A stretch of DNA of 27,386 nucleotides from JAVBOP01 sp031550405 (GCA_031550405.1 JAVBOP010000192.1:1-27386), one strand, 5' to 3'; shown: positions 8,201 to 15,191, counted from the stretch's first letter. Translations and numbers: made by a program. The notes: a model not told the origin generated them from the letters alone.

Positions 8201-9614
8201 ATTAGCACAATATAAAAAGCAGCATGGCAAATATCCGCGCAAGGTGAGCTATACTTTTTGGAGCAGCGAATTTATCGAAAGCGAAGGTGCGACAATTGCG
8301 CAAGCCCTTTATATGCTTGGAGTTGAGCCTGTTCGTGATATGCTTGGCAGGGTTTCGGATTTGCGGCTTATTGAATCGAAAGATTTGGATAGACCGCGAA
8401 TTGATGTTGTTGTGCAGACTTCTGGTCAGTTCAGGGATTTGGCGGCTTCACGCCTTGCGCTCATTTCGCGGGCTGTTGAAATGGCTGCTGTTGCAAAAGA
8501 CGACAAGCATGAAAACTATGTAAATACCAGTACAATCGAAACCGAACGTTTGCTTGTGGAACAAGGAATTTCGCCGAAAGAGGCACGTGAATTATCTACA
8601 CAAAGGGTGTTCGGCGGCGTTAACGGCATGTATGGAACTGGCATTCAGGGCATGGTTTTGAGTGGTGATAGATGGGAAAAGGAGAAGGAAATTGCCGACC
8701 AATATATGCAGAATATGGGTGCAGTTTATGGCAGCGATAAGAATTGGGGCAATTATAATGCCGGCTTATTGCGTGCCGTTCTAAACAGCACTGACGTTGT
8801 TGTTCAGGCTCGCCAGAGCAACACTTGGGGTGCGTTGAGCCTTGACCATGTTTATGAGTTTATGGGGGGAATGAATTTGGCAATTCGCGAGGTTACAGGA
8901 AAAGAGCCGGAAGCATATTTTGCTGATTACCGCAACCGTAACAATGTTAAAATGCAGGAACTTAAAGAGGCTGTTGGCATTGAATCGCGTTCAACTATTT
9001 TCAATCCTGAATATATTAAGGAAATGATGAAAGGCGGTGCATCAAGTGCTTCGCAGGTTACGGGCGTTGTCAGCAATATGTACGGCTGGAACGTGATGAA
9101 GAAGGAGCTTATCGACAATGGTATGTGGGACAAGGTTTATGATATCTATGTTAAAGATTCGTTTAGTCTTGGTACGCAGAAGTTTTTTGAGGCGAAAAAT
9201 CCTGCTGCTTTGCAGGAAGTAACGGCTGTAATGATGGAAACTGCACGTAAAGGCTTATGGAAAGCTACAGATAAACAGCTTAAAGACATTGCGAAACTGC
9301 ATACGGATTTAGTTAAACAGTATGGTGCTTCTGGCTCTGCGTTTTCAGGCAATAACGTTAAGTTGCAGAACTTTATAGCAAGCAACGTGAACACGCAAGA
9401 TGCCGCACAATATAAGCAGCAAATAAAAAATATGAACACAAATTCATCTTCTGTTGCAAACAAAAATAGTAAAGTATTGAAAAAGCAGGAGATACGCAAC
9501 ACCGACCAAGCCGAAAAAAGCGGCTCATTAAACGGCGTGCTTATAGTATCCATCGTATTGGCATTATTCGTAGTTGCGGTTGTACTGGTAAGAAGAAAAC
9601 GAAAGCAGGCATAA
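5220..9614 (+). CDS. cobN: Membrane-anchored CobN/HmuS-family chelatase
   Basis: A 1464-residue member of the CobN/BchH large-subunit chelatase family. Soluble CobN (about 1250 residues) inserts cobalt into hydrogenobyrinate diamide. This protein instead has an N-terminal membrane helix (residues 5-24) and a C-terminal helix (about 1437-1457) followed by RRKRK. That architecture is typical of HmuS-like proteins of Bacteroidota, which are linked to removing iron from haem. The family core is clear: GNIALLPQP, HGAKSAPPHSYIGAY, HFGTHGSLEF (His542, His546, Glu550), GEGMIAKRR, and in the second half RVFGGVNGMYGTGIQG, DVVVQARQSN and YEFMGGMNLAIRE. A linker at about residues 786-905 is made of repeat DNA and interrupts two well-conserved halves. 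No hmuYR, transporter, cob, or CobS/T-type ATPase gene is adjacent, so a HmuS-like role is inferred from architecture only. Confidence 0.9.
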   Translation: MNKKIILALSIVLLIIAGLVFWNKACSTTKIALVNFKPFQVTSIIKANTDNFVEYEEVTLEELDKLSSYDFVMGFGMGLNISEEQRNQILAATEKNVPVLIYAATTPENNICNLDSTTKEGVLSYLGSGNKQNYVNLSRYIRQHIDQKSFFVTAAEPAIEGVYNVLYHLDENKAFKTVAEYEDYLKKNGFYKENGKKVAIVGGMNDPFSGNRANIDSLITVFERSGLNVYPVASMMQRMDFLKEINPDAVIYFPHGRLSMGKPDAAIEWLKEKNIPIFAPLTILQPRNEWEKDKMGMFGGFLSQSVVMPELDGAIYPYVVNAQRVDKDGLYIFEAIPDRLRDFVQIVNNFISLKHKNNADKKVAIYYFKGAGQETLTAQGLETVPSLYNVLKHLKSNGYKVDNLPATVEEFGKMLATQGAVLGTYAEGAFDDFIKNGKPDLIEKSVYEKWVSNRIPKELYKDVVNMYGEAPGNYMAVNMNNNSYLAIARIVFGNIALLPQPMAGLGSDAFAIVHGAKSAPPHSYIGAYLWAENQFKADAMLHFGTHGSLEFTPQKQVALSSYDWSDRLVGTIPHFYYYTIANIGEGMIAKRRSYATTISYLTPPFMESNTRLQFKTLQDNIQKYYKADAGKQNVISLDIKKIAVQMGLHNELRLDSNMTKPYSMEDIGRIENFAEEIANEKMTGQLYTTGIPYESSKIHSSVMMMSAEPIAYSLAALDRQKGKVTDKQLKNNVFFTQHYLNPAKSLVNQVLNSKSVNDEFICSIAGISEKELIEAQMIMNPPKRGMMENMNNNSSKGETVSKNTPSGKMPATPLQEGNNSSKMPDNEAMKKMKTSGSGHPSWIPKVGEKPKNMNNNSSKGETVSKNTPSGKMPATPLQEGNANASNSPSRVKGWQMQSDGVVKEQKEKARAIVEVHKTINNIHNYKAYLEQSPKIELQSIINALNGGYITPTSGGDAVANPSALPTGRNLYAVNPEATPSEAAWEKGKDLVNATLAQYKKQHGKYPRKVSYTFWSSEFIESEGATIAQALYMLGVEPVRDMLGRVSDLRLIESKDLDRPRIDVVVQTSGQFRDLAASRLALISRAVEMAAVAKDDKHENYVNTSTIETERLLVEQGISPKEARELSTQRVFGGVNGMYGTGIQGMVLSGDRWEKEKEIADQYMQNMGAVYGSDKNWGNYNAGLLRAVLNSTDVVVQARQSNTWGALSLDHVYEFMGGMNLAIREVTGKEPEAYFADYRNRNNVKMQELKEAVGIESRSTIFNPEYIKEMMKGGASSASQVTGVVSNMYGWNVMKKELIDNGMWDKVYDIYVKDSFSLGTQKFFEAKNPAALQEVTAVMMETARKGLWKATDKQLKDIAKLHTDLVKQYGASGSAFSGNNVKLQNFIASNVNTQDAAQYKQQIKNMNTNSSSVANKNSKVLKKQEIRNTDQAEKSGSLNGVLIVSIVLALFVVAVVLVRRKRKQA
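6651..6672. repeat. Palindrome inside the chelatase gene
   Basis: Arms AATATGAAT and ATTCATATT (9 bp, perfect) flank AATA. It codes for N-M-N-N-N-S-Y just before the conserved GNIALLPQP block. The same 16-base core recurs in the repeat-derived linker of the same gene. Confidence 0.6.
7584..7673 (+). repeat. 90-bp in-frame direct repeat, copy 1
   Basis: Identical to 7773-7862 over 90 bases, exactly 30 codons. It encodes a peptide beginning NMNNNSSKGETVSK and ending KMPATPLQEGN. It opens with an ATGAATAATAATTCAT palindrome (7587-7602) and closes with two hairpins: CAGGC/GCCTG and CCCCTCT-ACA-AGAGGGG (7654-7670). The CCCCGTCAGGC ... GCCACCCCTC pattern is that of palindromic repeats usually found between genes. 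Confidence 0.9.
7731..7751. repeat. Short palindrome in the linker
   Basis: GGGCATCCAT and ATGGATTCCC flank a single C: 10-bp arms with one mismatch. It lies in the 99 bases between the two 90-bp repeats and encodes GHPSWIP. It looks like a separate kind of intergenic palindrome. Confidence 0.5.
7773..7862 (+). repeat. 90-bp in-frame direct repeat, copy 2
   Basis: A perfect second copy of 7584-7673, offset by 189 bases (63 codons), so the reading frame is kept. No differences were seen between copies, which suggests recent duplication or active gene conversion. Confidence 0.9.
7872..7926 (-). repeat. Related palindromic repeat in inverted orientation
   Basis: TTCCCCTTCACGTGTGAAGG (a perfect 9-bp stem CCCCTTCAC/GTGAAGGGG at 7879-7898) is followed by GGTGGCAG and TCTGACGGGGTAGTT. 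Read on the opposite strand, the end of each 90-bp copy has the same order: TTCCCCTC, stem, GGGGTGGCAG, short stem, TGACGGGGT. This is therefore a diverged member of the same family in the other direction. It encodes SRVKGWQMQSDGVVK. Confidence 0.75.
9432..9447. repeat. ATGA-N8-TCAT site near the chelatase C-terminus
   Basis: ATGA and TCAT are separated by ACACAAAT. The context AATATGAAC...AAATTCATC closely resembles the start of the 90-bp repeats. It encodes N-M-N-T-N-S-S in the low-complexity stretch before the C-terminal membrane helix. Confidence 0.45.
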
Positions 9615-9672
9615 GGTGTGTAAGTGTAATAATGATTAAAATATATTCATAAATGCCTTTAAATTAAAAAAA

Positions 9673-9717
9673 CTCTCACTATTTTTGATACTGCAAAAAA
9701 ATAAAATAGTGGGAGAG
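9673..9717. terminator. Terminator-like hairpin after the chelatase gene
   Basis: CTCTC-ACTATTTT (9673-9685) pairs with AAAATAGT-GG-GAGAG (9703-9717): 13 pairs with a two-base bulge and a 17-base loop. It lies 58 bases after the chelatase stop, and a T-rich stretch (TTGTATTTTT) follows. Stem GC content is modest. Confidence 0.4.
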
Positions 9718-9890
9718 GCAAGGTTGTATTTTTAAGATTTTTCTATTGATAAAATCACAAATTATTAACTGTCAAAGAACTAAAAGAGATGATAGTCTTT
9801 TCGCACAAATTCTAAAAGCAAACTTTTAATAAAAAATCTGCCGGCACATTATACCGCAAATATACTCTTTCAAGTGCCTCCAATAACATA

Positions 9891-9910
9891 TTATGAATTT
9901 TTATTCATAA
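9891..9910. repeat. AT-rich palindrome upstream of hemerythrin gene
   Basis: TTATGAAT and ATTCATAA (8 bp, perfect) flank TTTT, another ATGA-N8-TCAT site. Its place about 100 bases before the start of the hemerythrin/LuxR pair would suit an operator, although the same motif also occurs within coding regions. Confidence 0.6.
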
Positions 9911-10009
9911 ATAATTGTGATTTTTATAATAGCAAGATAGAATTGCAAGATTTAATCGACTATTTTTCTTATATTTATTGCGTTGGCTATTTTTCAAACC
10001 GGTAAAATT

Positions 10010-10699
10010 ATGAAATTCAATTTGTTTTCTGAAAATATGAAACTTGCTGATTTGATATTGGCAAATGTCAGGCTGCTGTATGTTCTGCCTTGCTTCGGCA
10101 TAGAACTTGGGTTTGGCGATAAAACTGTCAAACAAATGAGTGAGGAAAATAATATATCTGTGCCACTGCTGCTGCTTGTGTGCAATATTTACACATTCGA
10201 CGATTACCAGCCTGATGCGGCTAAACTGGGGAAAATACCGCTTGAAGGCATTATCGAATATCTCCGCAATTCGCATAAGGATTATCTCAATGTCAGAATG
10301 CCGAAATTGATTTCTGAAATCCTTGATTTGATTGATTGCTGCCATATTAAAGATGGCGATATATTGACTACTTTCTGCAAGAAATATGAAGATGAGGTTA
10401 TTGCTCATTTCAAATATGAGGAGGAAATAGCTTTTCCATATATCCATAATTTGATTAAAGGCAACAAAGGCGAAAAATATAAAATCGAAGAATATGAAAG
10501 CAATCATAGCAATATTGACGAAGCATTGAGCGATTTGAAGAATATCATCATAAAATACCTGCCAAAAGAGTGCACAATAGAAAAATGCCGCGATGTCTTG
10601 CTTGACCTTTTTATGTTTGAATATGATTTAAGCAAGCATACTTTGCTTGAAGATAAGATACTTATATCATTGGTTGAACGAATTGAGAAAGGGATATAA
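10010..10699 (+). CDS. Hemerythrin domain protein (ScdA_N-like plus HHE)
   Basis: A 229-residue di-iron protein. Residues 10-65 resemble the ScdA/RIC N-terminal domain (A-D-L-I-L-A-N ... GIELGFGDKTVKQM). The rest is a hemerythrin HHE bundle with candidate iron ligands His89, His133, Glu137, His166, His210 and Glu214. RIC proteins (YtfE, ScdA) repair iron-sulfur centres after NO or oxidative damage, while plain hemerythrins bind O2; which applies here cannot be decided. The ATG at 10010 begins MKFNLF; an upstream TTG at 9983 is less likely. Its stop overlaps the start of the LuxR gene (TAATG), so the pair is translationally coupled. This pairing recurs in Bacteroidota and suggests joint function in O2/NO stress. 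Confidence 0.85.
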   Translation: MKFNLFSENMKLADLILANVRLLYVLPCFGIELGFGDKTVKQMSEENNISVPLLLLVCNIYTFDDYQPDAAKLGKIPLEGIIEYLRNSHKDYLNVRMPKLISEILDLIDCCHIKDGDILTTFCKKYEDEVIAHFKYEEEIAFPYIHNLIKGNKGEKYKIEEYESNHSNIDEALSDLKNIIIKYLPKECTIEKCRDVLLDLFMFEYDLSKHTLLEDKILISLVERIEKGI

Positions 10700-11310
10700 T
10701 GACGGCTCGCACGAGAAAAAACAGAATAGTGGTAATAGAACCTTCACCGGTTATACAGCAAGGACTTAAGACTTTAATGGAATATAGTTCGGAATATGAG
10801 GTGACGGAATGTTACAATGATTTTCAGGCATTTGAGGAAAAAATGAATAAAAATTCATTCCAAATCATTTTGATCAATCCAGCGATTTTGAATTTTTACA
10901 AGCAGTTTTCGATTAGAAATTTACTTGCAGATTATGACAATATGATAATCATTGCGTTGCTGTATAGCTATGTTGACAATGAGACATTAAGCAGTTTTGA
11001 CGGCGTTTTGGATATTTATTGCGATAGCCAGCAGTTAATGAGAAAGATTAATGAAATAGTTAAAACGACAAAAAACAATTATGATAAGGATAAAAAGATA
11101 AACATTGAGCTTTCAAAAAGGGAGAAGGATATTCTTGTTTTAATTGCTAAGGGCATGACAAATAAGGAGATTGCAGACAAACTGTTTATTTCTGTTCATA
11201 CGGTAATTGCGCATAGAAAAAACATAACTCAAAAAACCAACATCAAAACTGTATCCGGTTTGACATTATATGCTCTTTTCAACAACTTAATTTCTCAAAA
11301 AGATATTTAA
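10699..11310 (+). CDS. LuxR-family regulator with degenerate receiver
   Basis: A 203-residue DNA-binding regulator. Residues about 138-200 are a LuxR/NarL helix-turn-helix with LSKREKDILVLIAKGMTNKE, IADKLFISVHTVIAHRKNI and Thr/Lys-rich end. Residues 8-120 fold like a response-regulator receiver (IVVIEPSPVIQQGLKTLM), but the acidic pocket is reduced to Glu14 and the expected phospho-Asp after the third strand is Asn60 (IILINPA). Phosphorylation by a kinase is therefore unlikely. Control may come from binding the coupled hemerythrin protein or a ligand. It is translated by overlap with the upstream gene. An ATGA-N8-TCAT palindrome (10842-10859) lies inside it. Confidence 0.88.
   Translation: MTARTRKNRIVVIEPSPVIQQGLKTLMEYSSEYEVTECYNDFQAFEEKMNKNSFQIILINPAILNFYKQFSIRNLLADYDNMIIIALLYSYVDNETLSSFDGVLDIYCDSQQLMRKINEIVKTTKNNYDKDKKINIELSKREKDILVLIAKGMTNKEIADKLFISVHTVIAHRKNITQKTNIKTVSGLTLYALFNNLISQKDI
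10842..10859. repeat. Palindrome inside the LuxR-family gene
   Basis: AATGAAT and ATTCATT (7 bp, perfect) flank AAAA. It encodes K-M-N-K-N-S-F, in the same frame relation (ATG AAT NNN AAT TCA) as the sites in the chelatase gene. Confidence 0.5.
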
Positions 11311-11421
11311 AATAATGTATATATCATATTCTAACTTCATGCAAAGTACCCAACTCAATCGTTTAAAACAGCAATAAATATTTATAATTTCCTGTATTTT
11401 CATTATTGAATAACTAACTCT

Positions 11422-12648
11422 ATGAACAACAACTTGCAGATATTAATTATTGAACCTCAAAATCACGAAGATTATTTTCCATTCTCCGACACTCATTGCA
11501 TTTGGGAAATTCGTTCGGGAGCATTGCGCCTGTTTGAAAAAATACAGTATTTGTATCCCCACGCAAATATTGCTTTCGATGGTCGCCGTAATTATATTAA
11601 ATCATTTTTCGCAAAAAATAATGAAAATAAATTCATTAACAATGTAAAAAATGGTATTCCAACTCTTGGAATTATTTCATCTTTTATATTTGATATTGGC
11701 GCAAAAAAACAGATAGAGCAAGCAATTGCGGGCAAAAACCGGATTGCATTTTATGCTGAAAATAAATTAATTGCATTTTATGATAATAATTTTAAAACAA
11801 ACGAACAATGGAATTTTGATGCTCAAGATTATGAAAATAAAATTGAATTAATAAATATTTCATCTATAAATTATATTTGGGATGTTTTAAAATATCAGAA
11901 AGCACAAATATCAGAAGACGCTAATTTATTGAAATTTAACAGGATAACGGATAAATACAATAATATCTATATAAAAAATCCAGACAATATTTTTATTGGT
12001 AGTAATGTTGAAATTGGTTTCAATGTCGTGCTCGATGCAACCGATGGCACGATAATTATTGATGATAATGCGAAAATCATGCACAACTCTACAATAATTG
12101 GAGACTGTTATATAGGAAAAAACACTACGATAAAAATAGGTGCAAAAATCTACAATAATTGTAGTTTTGGTGAGAATTGTAAAATCGGAGGCGAACTCGA
12201 ATCCACGATATTTCACGCGTTTTCCAACAAACAGCACGACGGTTTTATGGGAAATTCATACATAGGCGAGTGGGTGAATTTTGGAGCAAACACTAATAAT
12301 TCTGATTTAAAAAACAATTATTCTAAAATCAAAATACAATTGCCAAATAAAATTATTGAGACAAATGAATTATTTCTTGGCTTGATGTGTGGCGACCATG
12401 TGAAGGCAGCTATTGGCACTTTATTTGCCACCGGCTCGGCTGTTGGCACCGCTTCAATGCTTGCATCAAACAAATTTATTCCGAAATTTATACCTAATTT
12501 CACTTGGCTTGTTGACAATAAAATTGGAGATTATGATTTTGAAAAAGCAATAAATACTGCACAAAATGTAATGCAGCGTCGAAATAAAAATATAACTCAA
12601 GAAGAAATAAAAATACTAAATCACCTTTTTATGAAAAAAAAATCATAA
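11422..12648 (+). CDS. GlmU-like sugar nucleotidyltransferase/acetyltransferase fusion
   Basis: A 408-residue protein of the alternative bacterial GlmU type common in Bacteroidota. Residues 1-190 form the short nucleotidyltransferase-like part; the WEIRSGALRLFEKI stretch near residue 28 is typical. Residues about 190-370 are a left-handed beta-helix of hexapeptide repeats (IFIGSNVEIG, STIIGDCYIGKNTTI, SFGENCKIGG, NSYIGEWVNFGANT), ending in GTLFATGSAVGTASM. The presumed role is to make UDP-N-acetylglucosamine or a related sugar nucleotide for peptidoglycan and LPS. Function is inferred from family; classical GlmU uses the same two activities in a different layout. The start ATG at 11422 gives MNNNLQILIIEP, the usual N-terminus. 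A palindrome overlaps its last codons. Confidence 0.85.
   Translation: MNNNLQILIIEPQNHEDYFPFSDTHCIWEIRSGALRLFEKIQYLYPHANIAFDGRRNYIKSFFAKNNENKFINNVKNGIPTLGIISSFIFDIGAKKQIEQAIAGKNRIAFYAENKLIAFYDNNFKTNEQWNFDAQDYENKIELINISSINYIWDVLKYQKAQISEDANLLKFNRITDKYNNIYIKNPDNIFIGSNVEIGFNVVLDATDGTIIIDDNAKIMHNSTIIGDCYIGKNTTIKIGAKIYNNCSFGENCKIGGELESTIFHAFSNKQHDGFMGNSYIGEWVNFGANTNNSDLKNNYSKIKIQLPNKIIETNELFLGLMCGDHVKAAIGTLFATGSAVGTASMLASNKFIPKFIPNFTWLVDNKIGDYDFEKAINTAQNVMQRRNKNITQEEIKILNHLFMKKKS
11620..11637. repeat. ATGA-N8-TCAT site inside the GlmU-like gene
   Basis: AATGAA and TTCATT flank AATAAA. Unlike the others it is read in another frame (N-E-N-K-F-I), so a preference for one peptide does not explain it. 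Confidence 0.4.
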
Positions 12649-12651
12649 AAA
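12626..12651. repeat. AT-rich palindrome at the 3' end of the GlmU-like gene
   Basis: TTTTTATGA and TCATAAAAA (9 bp, perfect) flank eight A residues. It covers the last codons and the TAA stop (12646-12648). Position at a gene end matches the copy at 1959-1980. It could aid transcript ending or processing, though it lacks a GC stem. Confidence 0.6.
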
Positions 12652-12725
12652 AAGAGGGCTAAAATAATTAGCAGCCATATATCGTCTTTATTGCATTCTC
12701 TTAACCAGCTAACTGTATCAAATTT

Positions 12726-13616
12726 ATGGCAACTCTGCGGGATATAAGGAACCGAATTTCGGGCGTCAAAAGTATAGAAAAAATAACATCTGCAATGAAA
12801 ATGGTTTCATCTATCAAGGTGAGAAGGGCGCAAAAACAGGTTGAAAGTGCCCGTCCCTATTTTGAAAAGATTGAAAAAATGCTTGCCAATGTCATGCAAT
12901 CGATTGGAAATAATTATGAAAATCCATTATTTGCATCACAAAATGATGAGGTTAAAAATGTTGTAATTTGCGTAGTTGCAGGAGATAAGGGACTTTGTGG
13001 CTCATTCAATAATGGGTTGTTTAAATATGTAAACGAATACCTTGAGCGTGAATTTAAAGAAAAGTATCCCAATGCAGAAGCTCCACAGCTAATATTGTTT
13101 GGCAACAAATCAATTGAGTATTTTTCAAAGAAAAACTACAAAATTTTGCATAACAATCATAATACCTTTCAGCCGCTTAACTACTCTACCGTTTTGGAAA
13201 CAAGCAACTTTATTACAAAAAATTTTGTTGATGGCAAAATAGATAGAGTTGATCTATTTTATAATAAATTCATCAACTTAATGAAACAAGAGCCTAAATT
13301 ATTCACTCTCCTTCCTATTGAATTAAAGTTGGATAGCGTTAAGCTCCAAAATATACCGGAGTATATTTATGAGCCCGATTTCCATACTATTATTGATTTA
13401 CTTGTTAAGCAATATATTGACTTAAATATATGGGGACCGCTCATAGAGTCAAATGCCGCTGAACAGGCTGCTCGTCTGCTGGCTATGGACAAAGCGACTC
13501 AAAATGCTGAAGATTTAATCAAAGAATTAAATTTACAATTCAACAACGCACGTCAAAGTGCCATTACAACTGAAATGCTGGAAATAGTTGGCGGAGCAGA
13601 AGCATTAAAAAGCTAA
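12726..13616 (+). CDS. atpG: F-type ATP synthase gamma subunit
   Basis: A 296-residue central-stalk subunit that rotates inside the alpha3beta3 hexamer of F1. The hallmark N-terminal helix is present (LRDIRNRISGVKSIEKIT, then SAMKMVSS), as are V-V-A-G-D-K-G-L-C-G-S-F-N near residue 85 and the C-terminal helix with AMDKATQNAEDLI, QFNNARQSAITTE and EIVGGAEAL. Length is near the family norm. Usually atpG lies between atpA and atpD or right after atpA. Here it follows a sugar enzyme by 77 bases and is closed by a terminator, so it is detached from other atp genes in this window. Confidence 0.95.
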   Translation: MATLRDIRNRISGVKSIEKITSAMKMVSSIKVRRAQKQVESARPYFEKIEKMLANVMQSIGNNYENPLFASQNDEVKNVVICVVAGDKGLCGSFNNGLFKYVNEYLEREFKEKYPNAEAPQLILFGNKSIEYFSKKNYKILHNNHNTFQPLNYSTVLETSNFITKNFVDGKIDRVDLFYNKFINLMKQEPKLFTLLPIELKLDSVKLQNIPEYIYEPDFHTIIDLLVKQYIDLNIWGPLIESNAAEQAARLLAMDKATQNAEDLIKELNLQFNNARQSAITTEMLEIVGGAEALKS

Positions 13617-13642
13617 AAGAAAGGTATTCATAGCATACAAAA

Positions 13643-13678
13643 AAAGTTCGCTATTCCTGAAAAAGAATGGCGAACTTT
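13643..13678. terminator. Bidirectional terminator between atpG and GT2 gene
   Basis: AAAGTTCGCTATTC and GAATGGCGAACTTT (14-bp stem with one G-T pair) flank an 8-base loop. A-rich sequence precedes it and T-rich sequence follows it, so it can work for both convergent genes. It lies 27 bases after the atpG stop and 12 bases after the minus-strand gene. Confidence 0.8.
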
Positions 13679-13689
13679 GCATTTTAAAA

Positions 13690-15135
13690 TTAAAATTTGC
13701 TTAGCGAATGTTTAAGCGAAAGATAGCCTATTGTTCCAAAGCCACATAAAAACATCAGCTGGAACGGAATAGCTGCGATTTCCAGGAAGCGAATGGACAT
13801 TATAATTCCGAATATGAAATATGCGGCAAGCAAAATTTCAATGACTACAGTTGGCGAAATCCTCCGCTGCTTATATTTTTTCTGGCTTACAGTTATGCTA
13901 TCCCCACTTTTGGGTGTTCTAATGAAAGCTGTCTTTTTGCCTATTATTGCTTCTAATATCGCCCGAGTATTATTTACTGCCATTCCCATACTGCCTGCCA
14001 TGAACAATGGAAACATTAGCAATCGGCGGCGCCAATCTGCATGAATGGAGCGCTGTCCTTGCATATAAAATATAAAAGTTGCAACAGTTGCAAAAACGAA
14101 TACAGACATCAAGGTGTAAAAATTATCAACTCCACTAACAGAATTTTTAATAAATACGACAGGAATGTTGAGAAGTGCAACCAATATTATAAATGGGAAA
14201 ACGATATTACTTGTCAGGTGTGCATAGCATTCCAGCTTAACTCCTAAAGGCAATTTTGCTTTAATTATTTTAGGAATCATTTTAATTGCCGTTTCCACAG
14301 CACCTTTTGTCCAGCGAAACTGCTGTATTTTGAGAGAATTTATGTCAGCAGGAAGCTCTGCCGGAGTAGCTACTTCATTTAAATATATAAACTTCCATCC
14401 TTTTAGTTGAGAACGATAGCTCAAGTCTAAATCTTCCGTCAATGTATCAGCTTGCCAATTACCGGCGTCAATAATAGTTTCTTTGCGCCAAATTCCAGCA
14501 GTACCATTAAAACTAAAGAAGAATCCTGCATTGCTGCGAACCTGCTGCTCAACGCAAAAATGAGCGTCAAGAGCCAATGCCTGAGCTTTTGTTATCATCG
14601 AACTGCTTTCGTTCAAATGTTCCCAACGCGTTTGTACCAATCCAATTTTTTCGTCTTTAAAATATGGAATTGTTTCCATTAAAAAATCTTCATTTGGAAC
14701 GAAGTCTGCATCGAAAATGGCTACAAAATCACCTTCTGCAACTTCGAGCCCTTCTTTTAAAGCCCCGGCTTTATATCCGCTCCTGTCTGTCCTGTGCAAA
14801 TATTTTATATTATAACCCTTTTCCTTATATTCAGATACAACTTTTTGAGCAACTGACACCGTATCGTCTATTGAATCATCCAACACCTGAATTTCTAATT
14901 TTTCAAGCGGATATTTTATTTTGCATACAGCATGAATAAGGCGCTCTGCTACAAAATATTCATTAAACATTGGCAATTGAATTGTAACTTTAGGCAAATC
15001 AGTTTGTAATTCCGGTTTAGATTTCTTGTTTTTAAGCGTTCTCTTATAAAAATAGACTAGAATCAACCCATGTATACCAAATGCAAACAGTATACATAGA
15101 GAAAGAAAATAAATAATTAATATTATTTTTTCCAT
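13690..15135 (-). CDS. Membrane glycosyltransferase family 2 (cellulose/mannan synthase-like)
   Basis: A 481-residue processive-type GT2 enzyme in the inner membrane. An N-terminal helix (about residues 4-28) precedes the cytoplasmic catalytic domain, and about five hydrophobic segments follow after residue 300. The signature is complete: D86-D87 in VLDDSIDDT, the metal-binding DAD at 142-144, the TED motif at 233-235 and QQFRW at 271-275. The family (CESA/CslA-like) transfers sugars from nucleotide sugars to a growing glycan or a lipid acceptor. The product is unknown, since no polymer export or acetylation genes are adjacent. It lies 56 bases after lptE on the same strand, in an envelope-related run. 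Confidence 0.9.
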   Translation of the reverse strand: MEKIILIIYFLSLCILFAFGIHGLILVYFYKRTLKNKKSKPELQTDLPKVTIQLPMFNEYFVAERLIHAVCKIKYPLEKLEIQVLDDSIDDTVSVAQKVVSEYKEKGYNIKYLHRTDRSGYKAGALKEGLEVAEGDFVAIFDADFVPNEDFLMETIPYFKDEKIGLVQTRWEHLNESSSMITKAQALALDAHFCVEQQVRSNAGFFFSFNGTAGIWRKETIIDAGNWQADTLTEDLDLSYRSQLKGWKFIYLNEVATPAELPADINSLKIQQFRWTKGAVETAIKMIPKIIKAKLPLGVKLECYAHLTSNIVFPFIILVALLNIPVVFIKNSVSGVDNFYTLMSVFVFATVATFIFYMQGQRSIHADWRRRLLMFPLFMAGSMGMAVNNTRAILEAIIGKKTAFIRTPKSGDSITVSQKKYKQRRISPTVVIEILLAAYFIFGIIMSIRFLEIAAIPFQLMFLCGFGTIGYLSLKHSLSKF

Positions 15136-15191
15136 ATAGAGAAAAAATTCCCCATTAATTTAACAATTTGTTATATATAGCTTCTGTTCAA

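Larger units (their letters stand above)
9615..10009. other. Intergenic region between chelatase and hemerythrin genes
   Basis: A 395-base stretch without a convincing gene. It holds a terminator-like hairpin (9673-9717) and an ATGA-N8-TCAT palindrome (9891-9910), about 100 bases before the next start codon. Frames on the minus strand here are antisense to the hemerythrin gene and were not accepted. The promoter of the hemerythrin/LuxR pair probably lies in its second half. Confidence 0.5.

Noticed and set aside
9905..10507. Minus-strand open frame across the hemerythrin gene
   Set aside because: It has no recognisable motif, while the plus-strand frame has all hemerythrin ligands and is coupled to the next gene.
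10950..10962. Fur-like ATGATAATCAT word inside the LuxR gene
   Set aside because: It is a single short match within coding sequence, far from any promoter.
12795..12810. ATGA-N8-TCAT copy in atpG as a functional site
   Set aside because: It falls in the conserved SAMKMVSS peptide and has no extended arms, so protein conservation is a sufficient explanation.
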